A DNA stretch of 21,270 bases from JAAEQG01 sp023133475 (GCA_030631415.1 DAOVLE010000069.1:1-21270); one strand, 5' to 3'. Counted from the stretch's first letter, positions 1-8,200 are shown. A program made the numbers and translations. Notes: generated by a model from the sequence alone, not told the origin.

Positions 1-10
1 CGGCCTTCTC

Positions 11-39
11 ACCCGGCATAAATGCCGGGCCTAGCGCGA
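11..39. repeat. Dispersed palindromic repeat, copy 1
   Basis: This 29-bp stretch is identical to 5231-5259. Its core, CCCGGCATAAATGCCGGG, is a perfect 8-bp inverted repeat around AA, so it can form a hairpin on either strand. Copy 1 lies 160 bp beyond the stop codon of the cytochrome gene. Copy 2 lies just beyond the stop codon of the giant secreted-protein gene. I read it as a REP-like intergenic palindrome that might also act in 3' processing or termination. There is no T-tract, so a classic intrinsic terminator is not supported. Confidence 0.7.
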
Positions 40-120
40 CCCGCCGAAACACGGCGTGGGCTACAGTACGCAAGCAATAGTCTCTACTGGACTCAACTGA
101 ATACCCCATTACGGGAAATC

Positions 121-184
121 GCCCCCGTTGGGGGCTCAAATGACGATGCCCGGCGTACCCAGGGTTCGCTTTGCCCACCCTGGG
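121..184 (-). terminator. Two hairpins downstream of the cytochrome gene
   Basis: Two perfect inverted repeats lie beyond the cytochrome stop codon (199-201). GCCCCC/GGGGGC (121-135) has a 3-nt loop. CCCAGGG/CCCTGGG (158-164 with 178-184) has a 13-nt loop and starts about 15 nt after the stop. Neither is followed by a T-run, so these may be REP-like palindromes or rho-assisted 3' ends rather than intrinsic terminators. The rest of 1-198 holds only the repeat at 11-39 and no convincing gene. Confidence 0.35.
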
Positions 185-198
185 CTCGGAAACGAAGG

Positions 199-2667
199 CT
201 ACGCATCGTCTTCATCCCTGTGGCCCGGACGTCCGGGATCGGTCGGGGCTTGTGCACTGCCCGCGGCTTTCTTGCGTTGCCAACGGAGGGTGAGCCACCC
301 AAGGGCACCGAGAGCGGCCAGCATCGTAGCGACGGCACCGCCAGCCTGCCCCCATGCGGAGAACAGCAGGGTTTTGTGTATCAGCCCCGCATGTTGTTCG
401 CCGGTCTTGGGCAGCGCGTCGGCGTGCCTGGCTATGTGGTGCAGCAGGCTCACCGCCAGAGACTCGGTCGGAATCTCCTGGTGGCAGGCCAAGCACAGGC
501 TTTGCCGGCCCGTGTTGGCACGCTCTTTGTCGTTCAGCGGGCGCGAGCCGCTGAAATGGTGGCCGACAGTTTGCAGTTGCTTGCCGTCCTCGGTGACGAA
601 GCGCGACCAATCCGCTTCCAGCCCCGGCACTGGTTCGATCTGCGTGCGTGTGCTTTCTGGCAGCACTTGGCCGTCAGCCGTCATGAGATCGACGACGACC
701 GGCTTGTCCGAGGGACGGTTGAGCCGGCCTCCACCGATTCCGTGGCCCAACGCCTTGTCCGACAAGTGGCAGGACTCGCAGGATCGGGACCGGCCGTTGG
801 TGTGCGGCTGAGCCGGGCTCATGTCGATGCCCAGTTGGCCCTGATCGCCCGAGCCCTCCGTTCCCGGCGTGGTGCGAAAGATGTGGTTCTTCACGATGGT
901 CTCGCCGTCGGGGCCGACCACCGTGACAGACACCTGGCAGCCGGGAATCACCGGCGTCACTCTTCTCTCGCCATTGACGGCCAAGGGCGGGTCTTCCCAA
1001 CGGAGATAGGACCGCTGCTCCTTGACTTCACCCGGTACGAAGGTGTCATAGCCTGACTCGCCGACATCGGCGGCGTGGTTTGCTTCCGTGTGTTTGTGAC
1101 CGGCAGCCACCCAGTCGAAACTTCCGGCACCTTCGGAGTAATCCACCTTGACGTGGCAGCCATAGCACTGCGGCGCCCAGGTTGCGTGGCACGCATAGCA
1201 TTCCATGGTCTGGAGATGAAGCCTCACTTGGCACATGGCCACCCGGGGCTCCACGGACAACTGCTTCTCCGACTCGAGCAGCTTCAGCGGTTTGAGTTCC
1301 AGGTCCTTCCCACCCGCGGTGTGGACAAGAACGAGGTTGCCTTTGCGAACTACTTCGGGGAACGGGTTTCCGCGCGCAGAGATCAGATAGCCGTCATTCG
1401 ATGCGTACTCCGTACCGTGTTCCGTTGGCGAGGGAACATCTTGGGCAACTCCGCGCGGTTCGCCGGTCATGGGAGGTGATTCGAATTCATCCATGAAACC
1501 CAAAGGCAATTCCCAGGGGTAGGCGTCCGGCGTGCCGTGGCAGTCAGAGCACTCGATTTCGACCTGGGCCAGAGTCGTGCCCCTCAGGAAGCCGTCGCCG
1601 TGAACGTCGAAAGAGGTGTGGCAATCCTGGCACATCATGCCCTTCTGGTAGTGGACATCCTCCTGCATGGCGATGTAGTGTTTGGTATGCAGGGCAAGCT
1701 GGCCGCCGCCGCCCTCGGTGTAGGGCGACGTATACGCACTTTCCATCAGCCCCTGGAAGGAGACGCCGATGCGCTTGCCACGATCGTGGCAGGTAGTGCA
1801 GGTCTCCACGGGAATTCCGCTGTAGGTCTGGCTGTGAACGGTGACCTTGGCTTCGCGCGTTGCCTGGATCGAATGGACCAACAAGTGCCCTGGCTTGTCT
1901 TTGGGGATGGTTTTGTCGCCGCCCTCGTAGAAACCCTCGTTGCCGTATGGAATGTGACAGGCTGAGCAACCCATGCCTCGGTAGTCTCCGCGTTTCTGCC
2001 GGCCTTTGACCGCCAGATGACAGCGCTGGCACTCGGTGCGCTGGTAGGTGAAGGCGGCCTGTTCCGGATGCTCTGCCAAGGTCGCCAAATCGGTCGGCGC
2101 TTCAGGCATGGTGCTGTGGGCATCCGGGAACGCTCCCGGCTCCAGCGCCTCGAGACGCTTCATGTAAGCGAGATACGAATCCGTGCCCAGACGTTCATCC
2201 GCACTTTCGGGATTGTTGGCGTCGTAGTTGCCCCACTTGTGCTCATACCCCTCCAGCGAACCGAATGCCCAGGCGGTCCCCTGAATCTTGCCCGCCTCGG
2301 TCATCATCAGGCTGTTCCACTGCGCGCCGGTATGCTCAGGGTGACATGGGCCACAAGTGAGTTGATTGATCCATGGGCTGCCAGGATCGGCGTAGAAGTC
2401 TTTCCCTCTGTGTGCATCCTCTTTGCCAGTAGCTGTCGCATCGCCGCCATGGCAAACGACACAACCGGCTGGGTCGTCGAGCGCTCGCCCCATAGCTATA
2501 ATTTGTTGCATCATTTCGCTGTCGGGTTCGCGAATCGGTTCGATGCCCTTATGGCATGCCAAGCACCCCGATCCTTCGACACCATGCTGGTGCCGTTGAC
2601 TGTCTGCTCGAACAGAGAATACCAAGGTAGCCAGCATAAACGCCGCCGTATTGATATGCACGGGCAT
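199..2667 (-). CDS. Dodecaheme cytochrome c with C-terminal membrane anchor
   Basis: This is an 822-residue electron-transfer protein. It has 12 CxxCH c-type heme sites with first cysteines at about residues 35, 69, 105, 213, 234, 290, 346, 373, 490, 501, 630 and 725. The N-terminus has a short hydrophobic signal-like segment (about residues 8-21), which fits export for periplasmic heme attachment. A hydrophobic segment at about 766-796 is followed by basic WQRKK and a charged tail, as expected for a single C-terminal membrane anchor with the hemes outside. Hemes 9 and 10 are only 11 residues apart and probably stacked. Two cysteines (479 and 577) lie outside heme motifs. The ATG at 2667 has a GGAGG site 7 nt upstream and overlaps the stop codon of a mini-ORF (TAATG). 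It is the last gene of the DUF3795-cysK-cysE operon. I recognise no named family or substrate. An oxidoreductase or quinol-linked electron conduit is inference. Confidence 0.88.
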   Translation of the reverse strand: MPVHINTAAFMLATLVFSVRADSQRHQHGVEGSGCLACHKGIEPIREPDSEMMQQIIAMGRALDDPAGCVVCHGGDATATGKEDAHRGKDFYADPGSPWINQLTCGPCHPEHTGAQWNSLMMTEAGKIQGTAWAFGSLEGYEHKWGNYDANNPESADERLGTDSYLAYMKRLEALEPGAFPDAHSTMPEAPTDLATLAEHPEQAAFTYQRTECQRCHLAVKGRQKRGDYRGMGCSACHIPYGNEGFYEGGDKTIPKDKPGHLLVHSIQATREAKVTVHSQTYSGIPVETCTTCHDRGKRIGVSFQGLMESAYTSPYTEGGGGQLALHTKHYIAMQEDVHYQKGMMCQDCHTSFDVHGDGFLRGTTLAQVEIECSDCHGTPDAYPWELPLGFMDEFESPPMTGEPRGVAQDVPSPTEHGTEYASNDGYLISARGNPFPEVVRKGNLVLVHTAGGKDLELKPLKLLESEKQLSVEPRVAMCQVRLHLQTMECYACHATWAPQCYGCHVKVDYSEGAGSFDWVAAGHKHTEANHAADVGESGYDTFVPGEVKEQRSYLRWEDPPLAVNGERRVTPVIPGCQVSVTVVGPDGETIVKNHIFRTTPGTEGSGDQGQLGIDMSPAQPHTNGRSRSCESCHLSDKALGHGIGGGRLNRPSDKPVVVDLMTADGQVLPESTRTQIEPVPGLEADWSRFVTEDGKQLQTVGHHFSGSRPLNDKERANTGRQSLCLACHQEIPTESLAVSLLHHIARHADALPKTGEQHAGLIHKTLLFSAWGQAGGAVATMLAALGALGWLTLRWQRKKAAGSAQAPTDPGRPGHRDEDDA

Positions 2668-2726
2668 TACCAGTCCTCCATGTTCCAGTGCCGTTTTTGG
2701 TCAGATACTTTCATCAAAAACGGCAT
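2667..2726 (-). CDS. 19-codon mini-ORF linking cysE and the cytochrome gene
   Basis: The ORF encodes MPFLMKVSDQKRHWNMEDW and fills the cysE-cytochrome gap exactly. Its ATG overlaps the cysE stop codon as TAATG (2724-2728). Its TAA overlaps the cytochrome ATG as TAATG (2665-2669). It is in a different frame from the cytochrome. No Shine-Dalgarno site is visible in front of it, so translation would depend on ribosomes finishing cysE. The start codon lies at the foot of the 2689-2725 hairpin. The likeliest role is as a translational-coupling element rather than a working peptide. A chance ORF of this size is also possible. Confidence 0.35.
   Translation of the reverse strand: MPFLMKVSDQKRHWNMEDW
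2675..2680 (-). promoter_or_regulatory. Ribosome binding site of the cytochrome gene
   Basis: TGGAGG on the minus strand, with GGAGG ending 7 nt before the ATG at 2667. It fixes the start of the cytochrome gene and lies inside the upstream mini-ORF. Confidence 0.75.
2689..2725 (-). promoter_or_regulatory. Intercistronic hairpin between cysE and the cytochrome gene
   Basis: A perfect 11-bp inverted repeat, TGCCGTTTTTG (minus strand) with CAAAAACGGCA, encloses a 15-nt loop. It begins directly after the cysE stop codon and ends 9 nt before the cytochrome RBS. There is no following T-run on the minus strand. It could protect the upstream mRNA, act as a partial attenuator, or control entry into the cytochrome message. 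A protein operator is the alternative. Confidence 0.5.
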
Positions 2727-3691
2727 TATATACCCGCCCCGCTCTCGTAGCGATTCTCTCGCGTTTGGCCCTGGGTGATCCGGCTGCCCGGCGGCACGCT
2801 ACGGACCACCCACACGTTTCCACCAATGACCGAGCCGCGGCCTATGACCACCGGCCCGAGGATGGTGGCCTCTGAGTAGATGATGACGTCGTCTTCGACA
2901 TCAGGATGTCGCTTGATGCCTTTGATCGGATTGCCATCCTTGTCCAACGGAAAGCTCTTGGCACCAAGTGTGACACCTTGATAGAGCCGCACCCGTTTGC
3001 CGATCACACACGTTTCGCCGATGACCACGCCGGTGCCGTGGTCGATGAAGAAGCTCTCACCGATGGCGGCACCGGGGTGAATGTCGATGCCGGTGATGCT
3101 GTGAGCGTGCTCGGTGATGATCCGAGGAATGAGCGGAACGTTAAGCGTCTGTAGCTCATGGGCCAGCCGATAATTGGTGATCGCCAGCACGCCGGGATAG
3201 CAGAAGATCGCCTCATCAGGGCAAGTGGCCGCCGGGTCACCTTCGTATGCCGCCTGCACGTCCGTGGCCAGGATTCGGCGCGTGGCCGGAAGCCCGGCCA
3301 GGAACCGGCGGGTGATCGATTCGGCGCGGGCGTTACAGTCGGCACTGGTATCCGCGCTCAGGTTATCACAGGCGAAGCACAAGCCGCGTCTGATCTGCTC
3401 TTGCAGGCTGCGCCGGATTCGGTCAAGCGTGCTGCCCAGGTGAAAAGCCGTGTTCTCCGCCGTGAGGTCCGAAGTGCCAAAGTAGCCGGGGAAGAGCACC
3501 GTCCGGAGCGCCTCAATGATGTCGATCACAACGTCGCGCGAGGGCAACGGTTGTCTACCGGGGCACCCTCCTGCCGGTCGCCCAAAACCACCGTTGGCTT
3601 CGCAGAGCGCTGCCACCAACGAGGCAAGTTGACCGTCCTCAGGTGCAGCGTTGCCAGGTGTGGCGGGATCATGTGGTTCGGTCGTTTCCAT
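2726..3691 (-). CDS. cysE: Serine O-acetyltransferase (long EpsC/CysE type)
   Basis: This cytoplasmic enzyme acetylates L-serine with acetyl-CoA to O-acetylserine, the CysK substrate. From the ATG at 3691 it is 321 residues, longer than E. coli CysE (273), with a helical N-terminal region like EpsC-type enzymes. The left-handed beta-helix occupies about 202-305. Visible signature residues are Asp203 in GIDIHPGA, catalytic His218 in IDHGTG, His262 in KRHP, and hexapeptide repeats such as ILGPVVIGRGSVIGG. The chain ends in ...ESGAGI. A C-terminal isoleucine is what docks in the CysK active site in the cysteine synthase complex. The ATG at 3691 overlaps the end of cysK by 23 nt, which implies coupled translation. 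An in-frame TTG at 3703 is a less likely start because its SD spacing is poorer. Confidence 0.93.
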   Translation of the reverse strand: METTEPHDPATPGNAAPEDGQLASLVAALCEANGGFGRPAGGCPGRQPLPSRDVVIDIIEALRTVLFPGYFGTSDLTAENTAFHLGSTLDRIRRSLQEQIRRGLCFACDNLSADTSADCNARAESITRRFLAGLPATRRILATDVQAAYEGDPAATCPDEAIFCYPGVLAITNYRLAHELQTLNVPLIPRIITEHAHSITGIDIHPGAAIGESFFIDHGTGVVIGETCVIGKRVRLYQGVTLGAKSFPLDKDGNPIKGIKRHPDVEDDVIIYSEATILGPVVIGRGSVIGGNVWVVRSVPPGSRITQGQTRENRYESGAGI

Positions 3692-4619
3692 TGTAGTTCT
3701 CAAAAAGCCATGTGCTCAGATACCGCTCCCCGGTGTCGGGAAGCATGACCACAATTAACTTGTTCTTGTTTTCCGGTCTGGCTGCTATCTCGATGGCGGC
3801 CCAAAGAGCGGCTCCGCCCGAGATGCCTACCAGGATGCCTTCCTCACGAGCGAGGCGCCGCGCCATAGCGCCGGCGTCCTCATGTTTGACCTGAACGATC
3901 TCGTCCACGAGGTCTGTCTTCAGCACGTCAGGGACGAACCCCGCGCCGATACCCTGGATTTTGTGCGGGCCGGGCTTGCCGCCCGAGAGCACCGGTGAGT
4001 CGGCCGGCTCAACCGCGATTGCCCTCACCGATGCTTTGCGCGACTTGAGCGCCTCGGCCACGCCAGTGATGGTCCCACCGGTTCCAACGCCCGCGACCAG
4101 GATATCCACTCCGCCGTCGGTGTCCTGCCAGATTTCCTCGGCGGTCGTTGTCCGGTGAATCTCCGGATTGGCCGGGTTGGCGAACTGCTGGAGAAGCAGG
4201 TAGCGGGTATCAGAGGCCGCCAGTTCCTCGGCTTTGCGCAGGGCCCCGGGCATCCCCTCCGAGCCCGGCGTCAGGACCAGCTTCGCCCCCAGGATTCCGA
4301 GCAGCTTTCGTCGCTCGATACTCATAGTCTCCGGCATGGTGAGGATTAGCCGGTAACCCCGCGCCGCGCAAACGAAGGCCAGCGCAATACCCGTATTTCC
4401 GCTGGTGGGCTCAACGATGATGGTGTTATCGTTGATCTGCCCGTCGCGTTCGGCGGCCTCGATCATACTCAGCCCAATGCGGTCCTTCACGCTCGAGCAG
4501 GGGTTGAACGACTCGAGCTTGGCGACGATTTGCGCCCCCAAACCACCAGCGATCTTGTTCAACCGGACGAGCGGTGTCCTTCCGATGAGTTTGGTGATGT
4601 CCGTTGCGATCTTAGTCAT
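3669..4619 (-). CDS. cysK: Cysteine synthase A (O-acetylserine sulfhydrylase)
   Basis: This PLP-dependent cytoplasmic enzyme makes cysteine from O-acetylserine and sulfide. The 316-residue protein is full length for the family. Visible features are Lys45 in SSVKDRIG (Schiff base to PLP), the TSGNTG substrate loop (72-77), the GVGTGGTITG phosphate-binding loop (177-186), GISGGA with Ser267 contacting the pyridine nitrogen, and PDTGERYLST near the C-terminus. Its ATG at 4619 overlaps the stop codon of the upstream DUF3795 gene by 8 nt, and its 3' end overlaps cysE. The three genes are therefore read as one coupled message. Cystathionine beta-synthase is a homologous alternative, but the length and the cysE partner favour CysK. 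Confidence 0.95.
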   Translation of the reverse strand: MTKIATDITKLIGRTPLVRLNKIAGGLGAQIVAKLESFNPCSSVKDRIGLSMIEAAERDGQINDNTIIVEPTSGNTGIALAFVCAARGYRLILTMPETMSIERRKLLGILGAKLVLTPGSEGMPGALRKAEELAASDTRYLLLQQFANPANPEIHRTTTAEEIWQDTDGGVDILVAGVGTGGTITGVAEALKSRKASVRAIAVEPADSPVLSGGKPGPHKIQGIGAGFVPDVLKTDLVDEIVQVKHEDAGAMARRLAREEGILVGISGGAALWAAIEIAARPENKNKLIVVMLPDTGERYLSTWLFENYNGNDRTT

Positions 4620-4986
4620 CTTCTTGCCTGCTTCTGATCACGTCTAATCGTGCTTTGGCACTTGGCTCCGCAGCGAAGGATTCCTTAAGCTTCTCGCAGG
4701 CGTACTCGCCGCAGTACGCACAATTCGCTAGTTCTTTCTGCCTTGCACACTTTCTTATCTGGCACCCCTTACACCCTGAGAACAGTCTTCCACCTTCTGT
4801 CCGACAACCATCGCAGTCGGTAACGTCTTCCAGCTTGAAATCCGCTCCATATTGCCATTGCTCTTTGCATAGTCGCGCAATCTCAGCCCTCATTCTCCCT
4901 CTTTTTTCTTTGTTCTTCTCCCGGGTTGCCCAATAAATGGGGCACCCTTGGCAGATCAAACCACAATAGGCAACCACTGCGTTCAC
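4612..4986 (-). CDS. DUF3795-type cysteine-rich protein
   Basis: This small cytoplasmic protein has 12 cysteines in 124 residues. They are arranged as CGLxCxxC near the N-terminus, then CDGC, CKGC followed by C five residues later, and CAYCGEYAC. The pattern matches DUF3795, a family thought to bind zinc or another metal and of unknown function. I chose the GTG at 4986 because AGGAGG lies 11 nt upstream and family members usually start just before the CGLxCxxC motif. A longer GTG start at 5034 would add 16 residues, but most of them are encoded by the palindromic repeat ending at 5013. It is the first gene of the cysK-cysE operon. The context suggests a link to cysteine or metal-sulfur metabolism, but this is inference. 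Confidence 0.8.
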   Translation of the reverse strand: MNAVVAYCGLICQGCPIYWATREKNKEKRGRMRAEIARLCKEQWQYGADFKLEDVTDCDGCRTEGGRLFSGCKGCQIRKCARQKELANCAYCGEYACEKLKESFAAEPSAKARLDVIRSRQEDD

Positions 4987-4997
4987 GTGTCTTTTAT

Positions 4998-5003
4998 CCT
5001 CCT
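4998..5003 (-). promoter_or_regulatory. Ribosome binding site deciding the DUF3795 start
   Basis: AGGAGG on the minus strand, 11 nt before the GTG at 4986. The competing GTG at 5034 has only GAGG directly abutting it, with no spacer. The site therefore favours the shorter protein. Confidence 0.6.
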
Positions 5004-5012
5004 GTGCCTGGC

Positions 5013-5219
5013 GGGTGGCATGGTCAAGGGCCACCCTCGATAACGTTACGATTTGCCCGATGACCTTTCGAGGTGGTTCTTGACCATGCTCTGCGCCGCA
5101 CGCTTTCGCACAGCGTGCACATGGCCAAGCTCCATCTTACGCCACAACCTATGTCTCCGTTTGTGAAACAGGGTCACCTTATGGCAGCCTATCGTCGGAG
5201 ACGCTTGGCCATGCCACCC
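5013..5219. repeat. Structured palindrome array upstream of the cysteine operon
   Basis: Four related arms alternate in direction: CATGGTCAAG (5019), CTTGACCATG (ending 5088), CATGGCCAAGC (5120-5130) and GCTTGGCCATG (5203-5213). The first pair extends to about 21 bp with mismatches (5019-5040 with 5068-5088) around a 27-nt loop containing the palindrome TAACGTTA. The second pair has a further nested stem, GTCTCCG/CGGAGAC (5153-5159, 5196-5202). A perfect 7-bp hairpin GCACGCT/AGCGTGC (5098-5118) separates the pairs. The outer ends also match (GGGTGGCATGG at 5013, CCATGCCACCC ending at 5219 region). It reads as a REP-like compound palindrome. No -35/-10 pair for the operon was recognised inside it. 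Confidence 0.65.
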
Positions 5220-5230
5220 GTCACTCCAAT

Positions 5231-5259
5231 ACCCGGCATAAATGCCGGGCCTAGCGCGA
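5231..5259 (-). repeat. Dispersed palindromic repeat, copy 2, at the 3' end of the giant gene
   Basis: Identical over 29 bp to 11-39, including the perfect palindrome CCCGGCATAAATGCCGGG (5232-5249). It begins 8 nt after the stop codon of the giant secreted-protein gene, so it may form the 3' end of that transcript. No T-tract follows. Confidence 0.7.
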
Positions 5260-5267
5260 GGCTGCCG

Positions 5268-8200
5268 CTATTGCTCACACTCGATGACAATCCAGAACCC
5301 TGCGTATGGGGCCCCGGGACCGCTGAAGTACTCATAGCACGACCAGGAATCCTCGTCGAATTCCGCACCATAGAAGTCGTCGGTGAATCCAATCATCGGC
5401 ATGCCGGCCACGACCCATCCGGCATCAACCGTGGAGACCCGCACAACCACCCAAACGTAGTCGGGGATTATCACCGGAGCGGGGAGGTCAAAGTCCACGA
5501 TCTGAAGCATCCAGTTGCCGACGACATTTGCCTGGAACATCGTTGTCCCGGCAATCAGTGTTTCAGCAGACATCGGGCAGGCAGTGTGCAATTCCGCAGT
5601 GACGTCGAATGGCCCATCAAAGCCGATGACCCCCACCTGGTAGCTGACCAAGTTACGGGCCGAGCCGAACAGGAAGATGTCGTCCGCCAGTCCAAAGCCC
5701 GGACCGTACGGCGCCTGCGGATCCCCAAAATTAATATTCTCGTACACGATCTCACTGTCGGGGCAAGGATTCGGCGTACAGGTCGTGTCGTCTCCCTGGT
5801 ACTCGCCTCCGCCGGCGATGCAGTCTGCTTCAGTCTCCACCGTGCACTCGTCGGTGACGGGATCGCAGCAGGCCCCTTCCGGTATTGGGCAGGGGTTTGG
5901 CATGCACGTGGTGTCATCGTCCTGATAGACCCCGGTGCAGTCAGCCCCACCCACTTCCGACGTCACGTAGCAACTCCCGTCAGGCAGACAGCAGGCACCG
6001 GGCTGCGGGCATTGCGTGGTCGCGCATTGTGTGCCAAGACCCTGAGCTGTACCGCTCATGCTGTTGCAGTCGCTGAGCATGAGATCCTGGCAACTCCCGT
6101 CGGGTAGACAGCAGGCCTCGAGCGGCACACTGACATGGACCGTGTACGCGTTCGTAAGCCCGGTGACCAGATCAAAGTCCTGCTCCTGCCAGGACTCATC
6201 TGACCACCAGTACGACAAGGGCTCGTACGGCGGGTAAGGCTGGTCGTCACTCTGGCTGATGATGATCCGGTAATCGCCCACGAGGATGTCGCCGGCAGCC
6301 TCGATGGTCACGATTGAGTGAACCTCCGTGGTGGTAGCCGTTGGCTGGGAAAAGACCATCGAGCCCAGATCCATCGCCCTAAAAAAGACGGTGAAGTCGC
6401 CGAGAATCGGGTCCAGGGCGCAGAACGGGGGATAGCCGACACAGGCATCGAAGTGCATGTCATCCGTCGTCGGCATGGAAAGCACGCTGTGCTGGAGCTG
6501 ACGCCCGAGCACGCGGAAGCTGGTATCGTCGTCGGGCGAGGAAATCCAGTAAGCCAGCTCGGTGACCCCCTTGTGTCCCTCAATGCCCAGGATGATCTCG
6601 ATGTCGAATTGGGTATCCCCGTAGCCGGTCGGGATGTCCACGGAGTTGGGATCGCCCTCATCGTCGCTGATGATCAGAGTGACACGTCCGCAATGGTTTG
6701 GATCGCACGACGTGCCCGGCCCCTGCGACTCGCCGCTCTGGGTCGTGCAATCGTCCGGCGTCACGAAGGTGCAGGTGTAGTCCGGGTGGCAGCAGGCTTC
6801 GGGGCATTGCAGGCTGCTGCAATCCGTGCCTGGCCCTTGCGGGACCGCACCCTGGCCCGTGCAGTCCTCCGGAAGCAAGTCAACACATCCGGCCGGCAAC
6901 CCGCAGCACGCCTCCGACGGCCCGGTGTACGCTTCCTGGAAAAGGCCGAAATCGGCCAGGTCCACGTGGCAATCGCCGTCCATGTCAAAAGGCTCACAGC
7001 CAGTGTCAACCAGGGCGAGAGGGCCATCCAGACACGATGCGAACGCGGCATAGTCGGTACCGTCGATGAACCCGTCCCCGTCGTCGTCCCCGCTGCCGGG
7101 TGGTGCTGCACAGTCCTCACATTCGTCCGGAATCCCATTGAGATTGATATCCGCAGCCAGCCCCTCGGCGATCTCGCACTCATCGGCAAGGTAGTTGCCG
7201 TTGCAGTCGGTCGTGTCGTACTCACAGCCGTCGGGCACCCCGTTCCCATCGCAGTCGCCACACGCGGGGTCGTTCACACAGTCGGCGATGTCGCACTCGT
7301 CCGGAACACCGTTGGCGTTGCAGTCGTCGGCCGACGACTCGCATGAATCGGGGATGCCATCCTCATTGCAGTCAGCCGTCGGCACGTCATAGATGTAGGC
7401 CGAGCCGGAGTACTCGCCGAGTTCGTCATCGCCCCACGCGCCGATGATCGCAAGATCGCCCGACAGGGCGACGCAACGCCCGAAGTAGTCCTCGGCCTCC
7501 CCGTCGTCCGCGAGGATCTTGGTGACTTCCGTCCAACTGCTGCCGGTGTATTCAAAAACGTACACCGAGCCGGCGAACTGGCCGAGATCGTCGTCGTGGT
7601 AGGCGCCGATCACGGCAACGTCGCCGGAGACGGCCACGCTGTAGCCGAACCACTCCTCTGATTCGCCATCAGCGGGCAGGAGCTTCTGCTCCTCGCTCCA
7701 GGTCCCGCCGTCATGGTGGAACACGTAGGCCGAGCCGGCGTTGTCGGCCAACTCGTCGTTGTAGTGGGATCCGATGACGGCCACATCGCCGGAAAGGGCC
7801 ACGCGGCGACCGAAGAAATCGTTGCCCGCGCCGTCGGACGCCAGCAGCTTGGCCTCTTCAGCCCAGGTGCCGCCGGAGTAACGGAAGATGTACGCGGAGC
7901 CGGACCATTGGCCGAAGTCGTCGGAGTTCGAAGCGCCGACGAGGATGACATCGCCGTCAACGGCCACGCTGTAGCCAAGCCAGTCGCCGCTCTCACCATC
8001 GCTCGCGACGAGCTTGTCCTCCTGCTCCCAGGCATCGCCGACGTGGCGATAGACGTACGCCGCCCCGGAATTGCTGCCGAAGTGATCGGCGAAATAGGCG
8101 CCGACGACGATCACGTCGCCCGAGACGCCGACGCTGTAGCCGAAGTAGTCACCCGGCGCTCCGTCGGAGGCGAGCAGCCTGGCTTCCGCCTGCCAATTGC

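Noticed and set aside
22..1056. Plus-strand open frame opposite the cytochrome gene
   Set aside because: It is antisense to a gene with twelve heme motifs, and its translation is Arg/Ala-rich with no recognisable feature.
5073..6107. Plus-strand frame starting in the palindrome array
   Set aside because: It crosses the palindrome array, the 29-bp repeat and then the antisense of the giant gene. No RBS or domain supports it.
6318..7346. Plus-strand open frame opposite the giant gene
   Set aside because: It is antisense to the dockerin, Cys-rich and DCN segments. Val/Gly/Arg-rich translation is typical of an antisense shadow.
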